From: JAWKTV01 sp041398905
GTDB lineage: Bacteria > Planctomycetota > Planctomycetia > Planctomycetales > Planctomycetaceae
Direction of reading: 5' to 3'
Assembly (NCBI GenBank): GCA_041398905.1
Contig: JAWKTV010000002.1
Coordinates: forward strand, 248,001-312,000
Length of the DNA: 64,000 bases
The position numbers were made by a program, and so were the translations under genes. The notes below the pieces were generated by a model. It saw nothing but the letters and a program-made list of their open reading frames with translations. It searched no databases and was not told the origin of the DNA. This document shows, one piece after another, positions 37,746-47,358 of the stretch (positions within the stretch are counted from its first letter, which is position 1; each line of letters opens with the position of its first letter).

Positions 37746-38942
37746 GTGGTGCGGCTTCGCCATCAGTCAATCAACGTTCAGCCTCGATTCCTCGCTCCAA
37801 GCGGCACCAGCCGGCGTGGCATCGCTGTTGCATCACGACCTTCGACTCGTCGACCAAGCAGTTGGACAAGCAGGTTGCAACACTCACGGCCCAGCCAAGC
37901 GGCGGTGATCGATCTCAATCGGGAGATCGCTGCGCTGGTGCGCGCCGGAGTGCCCTTGGAGGCCGGACTGAGCGCGATCTCTGCAGATGAGGGGAGTCCC
38001 GCCAGTGAGCTCGCCGGGCGGCTGTCCGACCGGCTGCAGGCTGGAATGTCGCTGGCCGACGCCCTGCGTGCCGAGCAGCCAGGCTTCTCCCCCGAGTACA
38101 TCGCGATTCTCGAGTCAGGTCTGCGCTCAGGCCGTCTGCCGGAAGCACTCGAGTCGCTCTGCGGCCTGGTGGAACTCGAACAGGAGTCCCTGCAGCGAAC
38201 CCAGGTTGCCTTCGTCTACCCGTTGCTCGTGTCGATCCTCGCGTGGAGCGGCGTCTGCCTGTTCCTCCCCGGGTTCACGGCGACGCTCCGCGAGACGTAT
38301 GGCGTGATGAACGTTCCCGCAGGGATGTTCATTGGCTGGCTCAGCAGCATCTCCGACTTTGTCGGCGGATGGGGCTGGCCGCTCCTGCTCGCCGTCGTCG
38401 TGGGGATGTGCGTCTGGAGCTTGTGGGTGGCGATTCTGCGGCCGGGTGGTCCGGGGTTGTCAGGGAGCCTGCTCAGCAGCCTGCCGCCGCTGCCGGCGGC
38501 GCGGCGACACTACGAGGTCGCACATGCCTGCCAGTTGCTGGCGGCGTTGATCGAGCAGCAGGTGCCACTCGCCGATGGAGTTCGATTGACGGCGGGGACA
38601 CTGAAGTCTCGTGGCTTGCGGCTCGGACTGCACAAGTACGCCGACAGTCTGACCGCTGGGATCGCACCTGCCGAGGCGGCCACCCCCTTGCAAGCCGGCG
38701 TACCGCTGCTCGGCTGGCTGCTCAGCACGCCCGCTTCGCCCGTCTTTGGACCAGCCGCGTTTCGACAAGCCGCGAAGAGTTACGAGCAGCGAGGCCGACA
38801 GCAATTCGAATGGTTCCGACTTCTGTTCCCGGTCGGAGTGGTCGTTCTGATCGGTGGTGGAGCGGTCACCCTCTACGCTCTCACCGTCTTCCTGCCCCTC
38901 TCAGAAATGCTTGAACGCATGATGTGGGAGCCTGCCGGCTAA
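37746..38942 (+). CDS. GspF-type inner-membrane platform protein (first of three)
   Basis: About 350-398 residues depending on start: GTG at 37746, TTG at 37875 or GTG at 37905 are all in frame, and similarity begins near VIDLNREIAALVRAGVPLEA. Two GspF domains are seen: LSDRLQAGMSLADALRAEQP with ILESGLRSGRLPEALE, then HACQLLAALIEQQVPLADGV. Membrane helices are PLLVSILAWSGVCLFLPGF, WPLLLAVVVGMCVWSLWVAI and VGVVVLIGGGAVTLYALTVF. The second domain is less canonical than the first. It forms the inner-membrane platform of a secretion or pilus machine. It follows the ATPase by about 80 nt. Confidence 0.85.
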   Translation: MVRLRHQSINVQPRFLAPSGTSRRGIAVASRPSTRRPSSWTSRLQHSRPSQAAVIDLNREIAALVRAGVPLEAGLSAISADEGSPASELAGRLSDRLQAGMSLADALRAEQPGFSPEYIAILESGLRSGRLPEALESLCGLVELEQESLQRTQVAFVYPLLVSILAWSGVCLFLPGFTATLRETYGVMNVPAGMFIGWLSSISDFVGGWGWPLLLAVVVGMCVWSLWVAILRPGGPGLSGSLLSSLPPLPAARRHYEVAHACQLLAALIEQQVPLADGVRLTAGTLKSRGLRLGLHKYADSLTAGIAPAEAATPLQAGVPLLGWLLSTPASPVFGPAAFRQAAKSYEQRGRQQFEWFRLLFPVGVVVLIGGGAVTLYALTVFLPLSEMLERMMWEPAG

Positions 38943-38987
38943 CCAATCCTCCGACTCACGACCACACCTCACGACCAACGAATCCCC

Positions 38988-40031
38988 ATGCCTCCCCTCC
39001 ACCGTGACACCGCCGATGCCGCCATTGCCGGCGAGATCGCCACCGCGGTCGCGGCGGACTGGCCGATCGAGGCGGCACTGAAGGCGCTCGCGGCCGAGTC
39101 ACGGTCTCGCACAACACGGCAAGCGGTCGCGGGTGTCATCGCGCGACTCGAAGCCGGCGAGTCGGTCGAAACGGCCCTCAGTGGAACCACCACGCGGTTC
39201 CCCCGGGGCCTCAAGGCACTCATCACCGCCGGTCGACGCAGCGGACGACTTGGCGCGGTGCTGCAAAGCTACTTCGACGTGCTCGAATCCAAAAGAACCA
39301 TGTGGAGTCGCCTGCTGCTGCTGCTGGCGTATCCATTGATCGTCGTCTGCGGCTGCTTCGTGCTGCTGATGGTGATCACCTGGTTCATCATGCCGCCCTT
39401 CCACGACATGTTCGAGGACTTTGGGGTCGAACTCCCGGCGCTCACACGCATCACGCTCGGCGTCTCGACGTTCCTGCAGGACTGGTGGTGGGCCGTGCTG
39501 CTGTCCGCCGGTACTCTGCTGGCCGCGCTGGTGGCCGGCTTGGCCACCCTCGGCGGCGCGGCCCGTTTCCGACAGTTGTTCAATACGTTGCCCATCGTGG
39601 GACCGCACCTGCGATCGATCGGGCTCGCCCGATTCTGCAAGCTGCTCGCCGTCCTCGTCGAGGGCGAGGTCCCCCTGCCCGAAGCGGTCGAGCTGGCCGG
39701 GGCCGGCTCAGGGGATGCCGACCTCGAACAGGGAACAGCCGAAGTCGCGGCCGAACTTCAGGCCGGTGTCCTGCTCGCCGATGCGGCCAGTGGTCACCAT
39801 CAGTTCCCGCCTCAACTCGTGTCCGTGTTCCGCTGGCAGGATCGTGGCGAAGCGTTCGCCACGACCCTCCGTGACACCGGTGATCTCCTGCTCGTCAAAG
39901 CTCAGTCGCAAGTCGCCCCCGCCGCCGCGCTGCTGGGGCCGCTGATGATCCTGACCGTGGCGTTCGCGGTTGGTATCTGCCTGCTCAGTCTGTTCTGGCC
40001 GATGTTCCGTCTTCTCAACGCATTGGGATAA
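38988..40031 (+). CDS. GspF-type inner-membrane platform protein (second of three)
   Basis: 347 residues. It has a GspF N-domain (RLEAGESVETALSGTTTRFP, then KALITAGRRSGRLGAVLQSY), a helix pair (LLLLLAYPLIVVCGCFVLLM, WFIMPPFHDMFEDFGVELP), and a second domain (LARFCKLLAVLVEGEVPLPE). MPPFHDMFEDFGVELPALTR is a typical GspF post-helix loop. Starts 45 nt after the first GspF gene. It resembles the third copy more than the first in that loop. Confidence 0.88.
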   Translation: MPPLHRDTADAAIAGEIATAVAADWPIEAALKALAAESRSRTTRQAVAGVIARLEAGESVETALSGTTTRFPRGLKALITAGRRSGRLGAVLQSYFDVLESKRTMWSRLLLLLAYPLIVVCGCFVLLMVITWFIMPPFHDMFEDFGVELPALTRITLGVSTFLQDWWWAVLLSAGTLLAALVAGLATLGGAARFRQLFNTLPIVGPHLRSIGLARFCKLLAVLVEGEVPLPEAVELAGAGSGDADLEQGTAEVAAELQAGVLLADAASGHHQFPPQLVSVFRWQDRGEAFATTLRDTGDLLLVKAQSQVAPAAALLGPLMILTVAFAVGICLLSLFWPMFRLLNALG

Positions 40032-40159
40032 AGGGGGGCGATCCCGCAGCACATCAATGGTCCTGTGAAGGCGACACCAGTCAGGTCGCCGATCGCGAAA
40101 CCACTCGGCACATCCGTTATCGATCACGATTCACCACCCGCTCACAGTCTCCGCTCCTC

Positions 40160-41639
40160 ATGTTCGTCCTCGCCTGTGTTCTCGTCAGCTTCGTCATCGG
40201 CCTGCTGGTGCTGGGCTCGGTGGCGGCGGTGCGGGGCACGGAGACAAACGCGGCTCGGCCCTGGCTCGGATGGTTTCTCATCATCACCGGCATCCTGAAT
40301 GGCCTGTCCGCCCTCGGCCTGGTCGCCTTCGCAGTTGTGGAGACGATGGGGGGCACTGGTCGCGGGCCGCACTTCCTGGAAGCCGTGCTGCTCATACTCT
40401 CCGTCATCGTGATGATCCCCCTGTCGACGCTCGCGATCCTCGTGGGCCTGGGCCTGCAACGCGACCTCCGCCAACCGCGGGGGCCAACGCTTCGAGTCGT
40501 CACTCGCGTGGCAGGAAATTCTCGCCACGATCCTGTTTTGCTTGCCGATGCTCGTGTTTGCCCTGCCGTTGGGGGTCGTGTTCTTCGTGACCGTGCAGCT
40601 CGCACTGTGGCGTTCGCGACAGGCCCAGAATGCCGCAGTCCTGACGCAGCTCGCCCTCGCCGCCGAGCGACACCTGCCCCTCGCGGACGACATTGACCGC
40701 CTCGCGGGCGATGTGGGGGGACGAAGCGAGCCCAGCCTGCGAGCGGTCGCCGACGAACTGCGGCATGGCGCGAGCTTTGCTGACGCCGTCGCCGCCGCGC
40801 CCCGAATCGCGTCACCGGTCGAACGACTGACGATCCAAGTGGGAGAAACGACCGGCGACATGCCCGCCGCCCTGCGGGTGGCGGCCCGGCGACAGACTGA
40901 CAAGCTGCTCCGCACTCCGCCCGGCTTCGGAGTCGAAGGAACCGCGATTTACCTCGCCGCCATCCTGCTCGCGATGGTCTCGATCTGCGGCTTCATCATG
41001 TACTACATCATCCCGAAGTTCAAAAACATCTTTGAAGACTTCGATGTCGAACTCCCACAGTTGACCGTGCTGGTCATCACGATCTCGGACCTGTTCGTCA
41101 ACTGGTGGTTCCTGCTGATCCCCGCCTCGATGGCGATCTTCGGCCTCGGCGCGGTCTGGTATCTCGCGGCAACCTCGGCCCGCTTCTCGCTCTCGATCCC
41201 CCTGCTGTCCTGGCGTCCACCACGAGCAGCGGTGCCGGACCTGCTGCGGCAACTCGCGCTCGGAGTCGCCGCGAAAACGCCGCTCGAGAAGGTGCTCGCG
41301 ACGCAGGCGCGCTGGCATCACTCCTCCGGCACGCGGCGGCGACTGGATGACGCACGCCAGGATGTCGTCAATGGCGACAACACCTGGCGAGCGCTGCAGG
41401 GCCGCGGGCTGCTCACACCCTCCGAGCGACAACTGCTCGAGTCCGCCGAACGGGTCGGCAACCTCGATTGGATGCTCAACTATCTCGCCGACCGACTCGA
41501 TCGGCGACGGGAACTCCGCCGCGAATGGTGGTTCCAGTTCCTGCGCCCCTGGCCGGTTCTCGCGGTCGCCATCTTCGTTGGCCTGTTCGTCATCGGACTG
41601 TTTCTCCCACTCGTCAAACTAATCAACGAGCTGTCGTGA
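40160..41639 (+). CDS. GspF-type inner-membrane platform protein (third of three), one frameshift
   Basis: About 493 residues if joined. The first frame (MFVLACVLVSFVIGLLVLGS, LGWFLIITGILNGLSALGLV, EAVLLILSVIVMIPLSTLAI) gives three extra membrane helices. A one-base shift in the GGGGG run near 40480 leads into LAWQEILATILFCLPMLVFA, then the GspF body: HGASFADAVAAAPR, YYIIPKFKNIFEDFDVELPQ and the final GLFVIGLFLPLVKLINELS. The extra N-terminal helices are unlike normal GspF. Alternatively two adjacent genes, the second lacking a good start. The stop TGA overlaps the next gene's GTG. Confidence 0.75.
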
Positions 41640-42178
41640 CACTCGCAACCGCCACAACCCGGCTCACACCGCTGCGAACCCCGACCGGGGAACGGAACGG
41701 TGCCGTGCGCGACGCCTGTTCGCCGCCTCGCAGGCGAACCGGCGTCGCTGCACCGCGAAGAGTCACGAGGCGTCACCGCAACGGCCTGACCCTTGTTGAA
41801 CTGGTCCTGGCATTCATGCTGCTCGGCATCGCCATCACCGGAGTCAGCACGATGGTGAGCTGGGTGAAGCTGCAGCGGGAGCTGACCGCCGACCGACAAG
41901 TCGCATCCCTGGAACTCGCCAACATCGCCGAACGCCTTTCGACCCGCCCGTATGACGAACTCACCAGCGAGACGCTCTCGGCGCTGGACCTGTCGCCGAT
42001 CGCGGCCACTGAACTGCGGCAACCCCAGTTCAGCGTCACGGTGGAGGACGAGACCGAGCCGGTCCCGGCGAAACGGGTGACGCTCACACTCGTCTGGCTC
42101 GACCGGGGTGACCGCCCGCAGGCTCCACAGCGACTCGTCCGCTGGTTCCACGCACCTTCACCGCAGGTGCAACCATGA
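41636..42178 (+). CDS. Type II pseudopilin-like protein (GspI-like)
   Basis: 180 residues from the GTG at 41636, which overlaps the GspF stop as GTGA and so is translationally coupled. The prepilin motif is RNGLTLVELVLAFMLLGIAI, cut after Gly, with the conserved Glu at +5. The pre-Gly leader is unusually long (about 50 residues). The mature part is a short pilin-like domain (LANIAERLSTRPYDEL, FSVTVEDETEPVPAKRVTLT). GspI-like by size and position. Its own stop overlaps the next start (ATGA). Confidence 0.82.
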   Translation: MTLATATTRLTPLRTPTGERNGAVRDACSPPRRRTGVAAPRRVTRRHRNGLTLVELVLAFMLLGIAITGVSTMVSWVKLQRELTADRQVASLELANIAERLSTRPYDELTSETLSALDLSPIAATELRQPQFSVTVEDETEPVPAKRVTLTLVWLDRGDRPQAPQRLVRWFHAPSPQVQP

Positions 42179-42815
42179 AGTCACATCGCCCCCACGACAC
42201 ACGGGGACAACACCCGCGAGCAGCGTTCTTGCGGTCCACCGCGCAGACCGCGGCGGCCGCGATCCTCGCCCGGGGATCTCGCTCGTTGAACTGCTGATTG
42301 CGATCTCCATGCTCGCCGTGCTGCTGACTCTTACCGGCCGCACGATGGTGCGACTCATGCGCGCGGAGTCGACCGGGATCGAAGCGCTCGCCGACACCAT
42401 GTCGACCGACCGCATGGCCCGCGACTTTCGCGCGGACCTGCACGACGCCCGCACAGTGGCGCTCGGCGTCGGTGACGACGACACTGTCCGTCTCGTGCTG
42501 GAGCGCGAAGACGGTTCGGTCATCACCTGGTCGGGAACCGACCAGCGTGTGCTGCGCCACCGCCGGTCGGCGGACGGCGTCGGATCGCAGGACGAGTACC
42601 GTGTCGGTGCGTCCCGCGTAACCTGGGAGTGGCGAGCTGACGAGCAACTCGCCGCCATCGCACTGCACCGCATCCCCGCACCGCATTCCAAAACCCCCGC
42701 ACAAGCGACCGTGCCGCTCAGCGATTCCGTACCGGCCCGACTTCGGATCGAAGCGGTGGCCGCGCGGCTCGTCCAAGTATCCTCCGCTTCGTCCAGCGAG
42801 GAGGCCCGGCCATGA
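42175..42815 (+). CDS. Type II pseudopilin-like protein (GspJ-like), one frameshift
   Basis: About 213 residues. The ATG at 42175 overlaps the previous stop. The first frame runs MKSHRPHDTRGQHP to a stop near 42294. A one-base indel in the cccgggga run near 42275 joins it to GISLVELLIAISMLAVLLTL, a prepilin helix with the +5 Glu. The mature part (DTMSTDRMARDFRADLHDAR, VLEREDGSVITWSGTDQRVL) resembles GspJ. Its stop again overlaps the next ATG. Only the frameshift reading gives both a coupled start and a prepilin motif. Confidence 0.8.
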
Positions 42816-43263
42816 AACGCTCATCGCACTGCGACACGGCCGACGTGCCGTTCCGCGATACAGACCGCCGCGGCGTGGTGATTCTGTCGTGCTGGTCTGC
42901 ATTTTCCTGCTGACGGCGGTGAGTGCGTCGTTGATGAAGCTGGCCCTCGCCCAGTCGCGGCAGACGCGGATGCAGCACCGGCATCTCCAGGCGGAGTGGC
43001 TGGCCCAGGCCGGGCTGGACCGCGCCGCCGCACGACTTGCCGGCAACGCGAGCTACACCGGCGAAACATGGAACATTCCGGCCGAGCAACTGGGCGAAGC
43101 GGGCGAAGTACGCATCATGATCGATCAGCCGGGCGAAGCGGACGAGCCGCGGCGGGTACGGGTCGTCGCGGTTTACCCGGTCAACGTCGACCTGCGGGCG
43201 CAGGTGAGCCGCGAGCGGATCGTGACCAGCGCGCCGGTCGCCACCACGGAGGCTCAGCCATGA
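42812..43263 (+). CDS. GspK/PilX-like minor pseudopilin, one frameshift
   Basis: About 150 residues. The ATG at 42812 overlaps the previous stop (ATGA). MKRSSHCDTADVPFRDTDRR, then GVVILS, then a one-base shift near 42888 into VLVCIFLLTAVSASLMKLAL. The helix follows a basic RRG and is GspK/PilX-like (RRGVVIL). LQAEWLAQAGLDRAAARLAG is the usual alpha-helix of the PilX type, where an AGxxRA motif recurs. Shorter than GspK (about 320), so PilX-like fits better. Its stop overlaps the next ATG. Confidence 0.72.
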
Positions 43264-44207
43264 AACTTTCGCACGAGCCGATGGCGCAGCCATGCGGCTT
43301 CGCGGCAGCCATGCATGATCGCCGCAGGCTTTGCCGAGCCGCCTTTTCCGAGATCGAGCTTGTCGTTTGCATCGGCGTGATCGTGCTCCTGCTGGCCGTC
43401 ATCGTACCAACGCTGATGAAGGCGAGGGGGTTGGCACATGGCGCGCAATGCAAAGACCACCTGCACAATCTCGGCGTCGCGGTCGAAAACTACCTGCACA
43501 ACTCAGGCAGCTACCCAGTGGGAGCCACGCCGACGCGTGTGCTGCTCGCCAATGGCCGGACGCTGGAAGAATGGAGTTGGATGGTCGACCTGCTGCCGTA
43601 CGTCGAGCAGAGTCCGTTGCACGATTCGATGCGGGCGGTCCAGCATCCCAATCGAGGCACCGCCGCGTCGGGTGGCTTCACCGGACTCGAATGGCAACAG
43701 GTCCACATCGACGTCTTTACCTGTCTGCAAGACGAAATCGGTCGCGACGGTCAGACGCCGGCCCCGGCCAGCTACGCAGCCTGCTATCACCACGACGAGG
43801 CGACCATCACCGCCGAGCGACACGGTCTGTTCGTCCGGCAACGAGCGCTCCGGCCTGTCGATGTCCGCGACGGCCTCGCGTACACGCTGGCGATCGGCGA
43901 CAAGCAGGCGCGGCCGGATGACATGGGCTGGTTCGCCGGCGACCAGACGACCCTCCGCAATGCGGGCTTCGTCCTGAACGCCGAGCGGCGCGCGCAGGAG
44001 ACCAATGGCGACATCCGCACCCCCGTCGTCGGCGACATCGGCGGGTTCTCCAGCCACCACCCCGGCGGAGTCAACTTCCTCTTCGCTGACACGTCCGTGC
44101 GATTCCTCTCCGAGCAGGTCGACCACATGGTCCTGCGGAGGCTCGCCGACCGATTCGACGGCGAACTCGTCGAATTGCCGAAAGGCCCCGTCGACCCCGA
44201 CAATTGA
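43260..44207 (+). CDS. DUF1559-type protein with divergent prepilin leader
   Basis: 315 residues. The ATG at 43260 overlaps the previous stop. The leader is atypical: CRAAFSEIELVVCIGVIVLL, with Ala or Phe where Gly-Phe-Thr-Leu is usual, so prepilin peptidase cutting is uncertain. The rest is clear DUF1559: HGAQCKDHLHNLGVAVENYL, WSWMVDLLPYVEQSPLHDSM, and the C-terminal SHHPGGVNFLFADTSVRFLS. Last gene of the tightly overlapping series and the only DUF1559 protein here with intact coupling to the pseudopilins. Confidence 0.85.
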   Translation: MKLSHEPMAQPCGFAAAMHDRRRLCRAAFSEIELVVCIGVIVLLLAVIVPTLMKARGLAHGAQCKDHLHNLGVAVENYLHNSGSYPVGATPTRVLLANGRTLEEWSWMVDLLPYVEQSPLHDSMRAVQHPNRGTAASGGFTGLEWQQVHIDVFTCLQDEIGRDGQTPAPASYAACYHHDEATITAERHGLFVRQRALRPVDVRDGLAYTLAIGDKQARPDDMGWFAGDQTTLRNAGFVLNAERRAQETNGDIRTPVVGDIGGFSSHHPGGVNFLFADTSVRFLSEQVDHMVLRRLADRFDGELVELPKGPVDPDN

Positions 44208-44294
44208 CACGTATCACCCTCCAGATCCGGCGATCACATCGTTGCCGGGGCCACCCCAAGAACACCGACTCACTCCCCACCCGGAGCACCCAAC

Positions 44295-45154
44295 ATGTCC
44301 AGCATCCGCAACCACACCCGCCGTCGCGGCTTTACGCTGATCGAGTTGCTCGTCGTCATCGCGATCATCGCGATTCTGGTCGCCTTGCTGCTCCCCGCGG
44401 TGCAGCAAGTCCGCGAGGCCGCCCGCAAGAGCCAGTGCAAAACCACCTCAGTCAGATTGCCGTCGCCATCGCGAACTATGAAATGTCCTTCGAGATGCTG
44501 CCGCCCGGCAGCGTCAACGACACCGGCCCCATCCTTTCCGAGCCGGTCGGCTACCACGTCAGTTGGATGGTGCAAATCCTCCCCCAGATGGACGAGCGAA
44601 ACGCCTTCCGCAAGTTCGACTTCGCCGAAGGAGCCTATGGCACCGGCAGCGAACCGGTGCGTCAGTACCAGATCAACTCGTATCTCTGTCCATCCTCCTA
44701 CATGGTTAGTGCGCTCGAGCTCGTCGCCCTCACCAACTACGCCGGCTGCCATCATCACGAGGAGGCCCAGATCGCCGGCGACAACACCGGCCTGCTCTTA
44801 CTCAACAGCTCGATCCGCTTTGAGGAAATCCCCGATGGCTCGACGCACACCTTGCTGCTGGGAGAGGTCGACTACCAGTATGACGCGCTCGGCTGGGTCT
44901 CCGGCACGCGGGCCACGCTCCGCAACGCGGGGACGTTGATCAACAATGCCGGCGGCGGGTACCGCTCGCGGCCGACGCCGGGAACGCCCGCCCCGCCGAC
45001 AAACGAGGTCGGAGGCTTCAGCAGCTTCCATCCCGGCGGCGCTCAGTTCGCCATCGCCGATGGCCACGTCAGCTTTCTCAGCGAGAACATCGACCCGAGG
45101 GTCTATCAGTTCCTGGCGAACCGCGGCGACGGCGAACTGGTCGGCCTCCCTTGA
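44295..45154 (+). CDS. DUF1559 pseudopilin-type protein, one frameshift
   Basis: About 286 residues. MSSIRNHTRRRGFTLIELLV, then IAIIAILVALLLPAVQQVRE and AARKSQCK are in the first frame. A missing A near 44440 (tgcaaaaccac) shifts into NHLSQIAVAIANYEMSFEML, then YQINSYLCPSSYMVSALELV and the ending FHPGGAQFAIADGHVSFLSE. The DNA for the first 40 residues is nearly identical in protein to the copy at 29227. It follows the operon after 87 nt and may be its last member. Confidence 0.88.
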
Positions 45155-45359
45155 CACGTCGCCCCCACATCGGCCACGACACCTGCGGGACACTCTGTAA
45201 CTCACGCTCGTTTCGTTGGTTGCGCCGACCCTTCAGCCCGGCCTGTGTAACCGCCGATTCGTCTTGAGGGATTACAGCCGTTCTGGGACGATCCCGCCAC
45301 GCGGCCCCGCAGGATCGAGAGCCGCCGCCACCCACGGACCCTCCACACCAGCCCGGACG

Positions 45360-46259
45360 ATGACGGACCATCGCCGACTGCACACCTCCGACGCCCGCCC
45401 TGCCCGCCACGCGCGGGCCTGGTTGCTGTTGTGGCTGGCGATCGCCGGATGCGCGGCGTCCCGCACGCAACTGACGCAAGGTCTCCCCGACCGCCACGCG
45501 GTCCGCGGGCAACAGGTGCTCGTGCTCTCCGACAAGCCGCTCCCCTCGCGCGACGATGTCCTCGACGAGCTGAACCACATTCAGGGTACACTGCGCGAAA
45601 CGCTCGCCATTCCGCCCGGCAAGCGCGAGGTCGTCGTCTACCTGTTCGCCGACCGCGATCGCTACGCGCAGTACATGCAGGATACGCATCCCAACCTGCC
45701 GGCCCGGCGCGCGTTCTTCATCGGCACCCCCCGAGAGCTCGCCGTCTACGCCTACTGGGGCGATCAGGTCATTACGGACCTCCGCCACGAGTACACGCAC
45801 GGCACCCTGCACGCCTCCATCGGCAACGTCCCCTTGTGGATCGACGAGGGACTCGCCGAGTACTTCGAGGTCGGCGACGGAGGCTCGGGCGCGATCAACC
45901 CCGAGCACCTCGGACCACTCGCCACCTCCATCACCACCGGCTGGCAGCCCGACCTCCGCCGGCTCGAACGTCTCGAAGAGATCGGCGAGATGACACGCGA
46001 AGACTACCGCGAGGCCTGGGCCTGGGTCCACTTCCTGATGCACGAAGCCCCGCAGGGACACCAGATCATCGACGACTACCTGAACGGCATCCGCCGCGGC
46101 GAGAACCCGCCCCTCATCTCCGAGCGGCTCGGCTCGCAACTCCCCGCCGCCGAGGCGAGCCTGTCACGGTACGTCTACGAACTCAGTAACTCCGCGACGA
46201 CGCTGACCCCCCGCACCGCCAGCCGCTCCGCGCGGCCCCGGTTTCCTGCCGGCGGGTGA
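45360..46259 (+). CDS. DUF1570 metallopeptidase-like lipoprotein
   Basis: 299 residues. A signal peptide ends in a lipobox, AWLLLWLAIAGCAAS, so it is likely lipid-anchored. The HExxH site is RHEYTHGTLH and the third ligand region is WIDEGLAEYFE, giving the gluzincin layout. This is clearer than in the other DUF1570 protein at 17576. Shorter by about 200 residues at the N-terminus. The ATG at 45360 is chosen for the signal peptide. Followed by a DUF1572 gene. Confidence 0.85.
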   Translation: MTDHRRLHTSDARPARHARAWLLLWLAIAGCAASRTQLTQGLPDRHAVRGQQVLVLSDKPLPSRDDVLDELNHIQGTLRETLAIPPGKREVVVYLFADRDRYAQYMQDTHPNLPARRAFFIGTPRELAVYAYWGDQVITDLRHEYTHGTLHASIGNVPLWIDEGLAEYFEVGDGGSGAINPEHLGPLATSITTGWQPDLRRLERLEEIGEMTREDYREAWAWVHFLMHEAPQGHQIIDDYLNGIRRGENPPLISERLGSQLPAAEASLSRYVYELSNSATTLTPRTASRSARPRFPAGG

Positions 46260-46285
46260 TGCCGGTAAGTCACGAATGTGATCCG

Positions 46286-46834
46286 ATGCCCACCACCGCG
46301 ACGGTCTTTCTCGACTCCATCCTCAACGCGTATCTCGCGAACAAGCGTCTTGCTGACCGCGCGGTCGCCCAGTTGCCGGACGAGACGCTGCACCTGAGCC
46401 TCGACGAACATACCAACTCGATCGCCGTCGTGATGAAGCACATCGCCGGCAACCTGCGCTCGCGCTGGACGGACTTCCTCACCACCGACGGCGAAAAGCC
46501 GGATCGTGACCGAGACGAAGAATTCATCGACCGCTTCGCCAACAAAGTCGAGCTGCTCGCCTGTTGGGAGCAAGGCTGGGCGTGCCTCACTGGCACGCTC
46601 CAGTCATTGACGGACGATGACCTCTCAAGAACCGTGTTGATCCGAGGCGAGCCGCACTCCGTACCGCTCGCACTCGCCCGATCGCTCGGTCATACCTGCT
46701 ACCACGTCGGACAGATCGTGCTGCTGGCACGGCACTTCGCCGGGGCAAACTGGACGACGCTCACCATCCCGCGCGGGGAATCCGAACAGTACAACCAGAC
46801 GCACTGGGGCGGCACCGGACGGTCCCACTCCTGA
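46286..46834 (+). CDS. DUF1572/DinB-superfamily protein
   Basis: 182 residues. The DinB-like four-helix bundle shows metal-ligand candidates: His in AVVMKHIAGNLRSRW and a His pair in SLGHTCYHVGQIVLLARHFA. Such proteins are thiol-dependent or metal-dependent enzymes of unknown substrate. The start MPTTATVFLDSILNAYLANK matches relatives; a GTG at 46256 and an ATG at 46259 upstream also overlap the previous stop and could couple it to that gene. Confidence 0.85.
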   Translation: MPTTATVFLDSILNAYLANKRLADRAVAQLPDETLHLSLDEHTNSIAVVMKHIAGNLRSRWTDFLTTDGEKPDRDRDEEFIDRFANKVELLACWEQGWACLTGTLQSLTDDDLSRTVLIRGEPHSVPLALARSLGHTCYHVGQIVLLARHFAGANWTTLTIPRGESEQYNQTHWGGTGRSHS

Positions 46835-46855
46835 TCCGCGGCGGCAGCTTCCGCC

Positions 46856-47278
46856 CTACGCCCGCTTCAACTCCTCCAGAATCGCCTGCTCGCGATCGGC
46901 GAGGACGTGCAGCAGCGACGAAGCGTCGGCATCCGATGCCAGCTCCTGGGCCCCTTGACGCAGGTCGGCGACGATGGCCGTCTGGTTGATGACGATCTGC
47001 CGGATCAGCCAGTCAAGCGAGACGTAGAACAGGCTGGTGTACTCGTCGGGATAGACTCCGAAATCGATCGAGTGACCCGAGCCGCTCAAGTACGCCACCA
47101 GTGCCCGGACCGAATCCTGCTGCTCCTTCACCAGCCGCTCCAACAACGACCGTTGACCGGATGTGTCATGCTCCGCGGCCCACGGGTAAGCCTCTCCCGC
47201 GAATTGCAGCAGGCTGCGGGAAAGCTCGACCAGCAGATCGTTCAGTCGCTCGTTCGTCGCCGTGGCTGTCATCGTCAA
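46856..47278 (-). CDS. Small helical protein of unknown function
   Basis: 140 residues, almost entirely helical (LVELSRSLLQFAGEAYPWAA, LDWLIRQIVINQTAIVADLR, LHVLADREQAILEELKRA). A four-helix bundle like ferritin-like or DUF892 proteins is likely, but I see no clear metal-ligand pattern and recognise no family. It lies 80 nt downstream of nuoN on the same strand and could be the operon's last gene. Convergent with the DUF1572 gene. Confidence 0.62.
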   Translation of the reverse strand: MTMTATATNERLNDLLVELSRSLLQFAGEAYPWAAEHDTSGQRSLLERLVKEQQDSVRALVAYLSGSGHSIDFGVYPDEYTSLFYVSLDWLIRQIVINQTAIVADLRQGAQELASDADASSLLHVLADREQAILEELKRA

Positions 47279-47358
47279 TCAGTTACACAGGAGTTCCGGA
47301 AGGCGGTCCGGTGGGCGGTCCCCACCATCGCGGCGGGCTTGGCCCACATCACTCATCG

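Noticed and set aside
42108..42180. In-frame ATG at 42108 as the start of the GspJ-like gene
   Set aside because: It would overlap the preceding gene by 70 nt and give a long leader with no similarity; the ATG at 42175 with one frame correction fits the ATGA coupling of the series.
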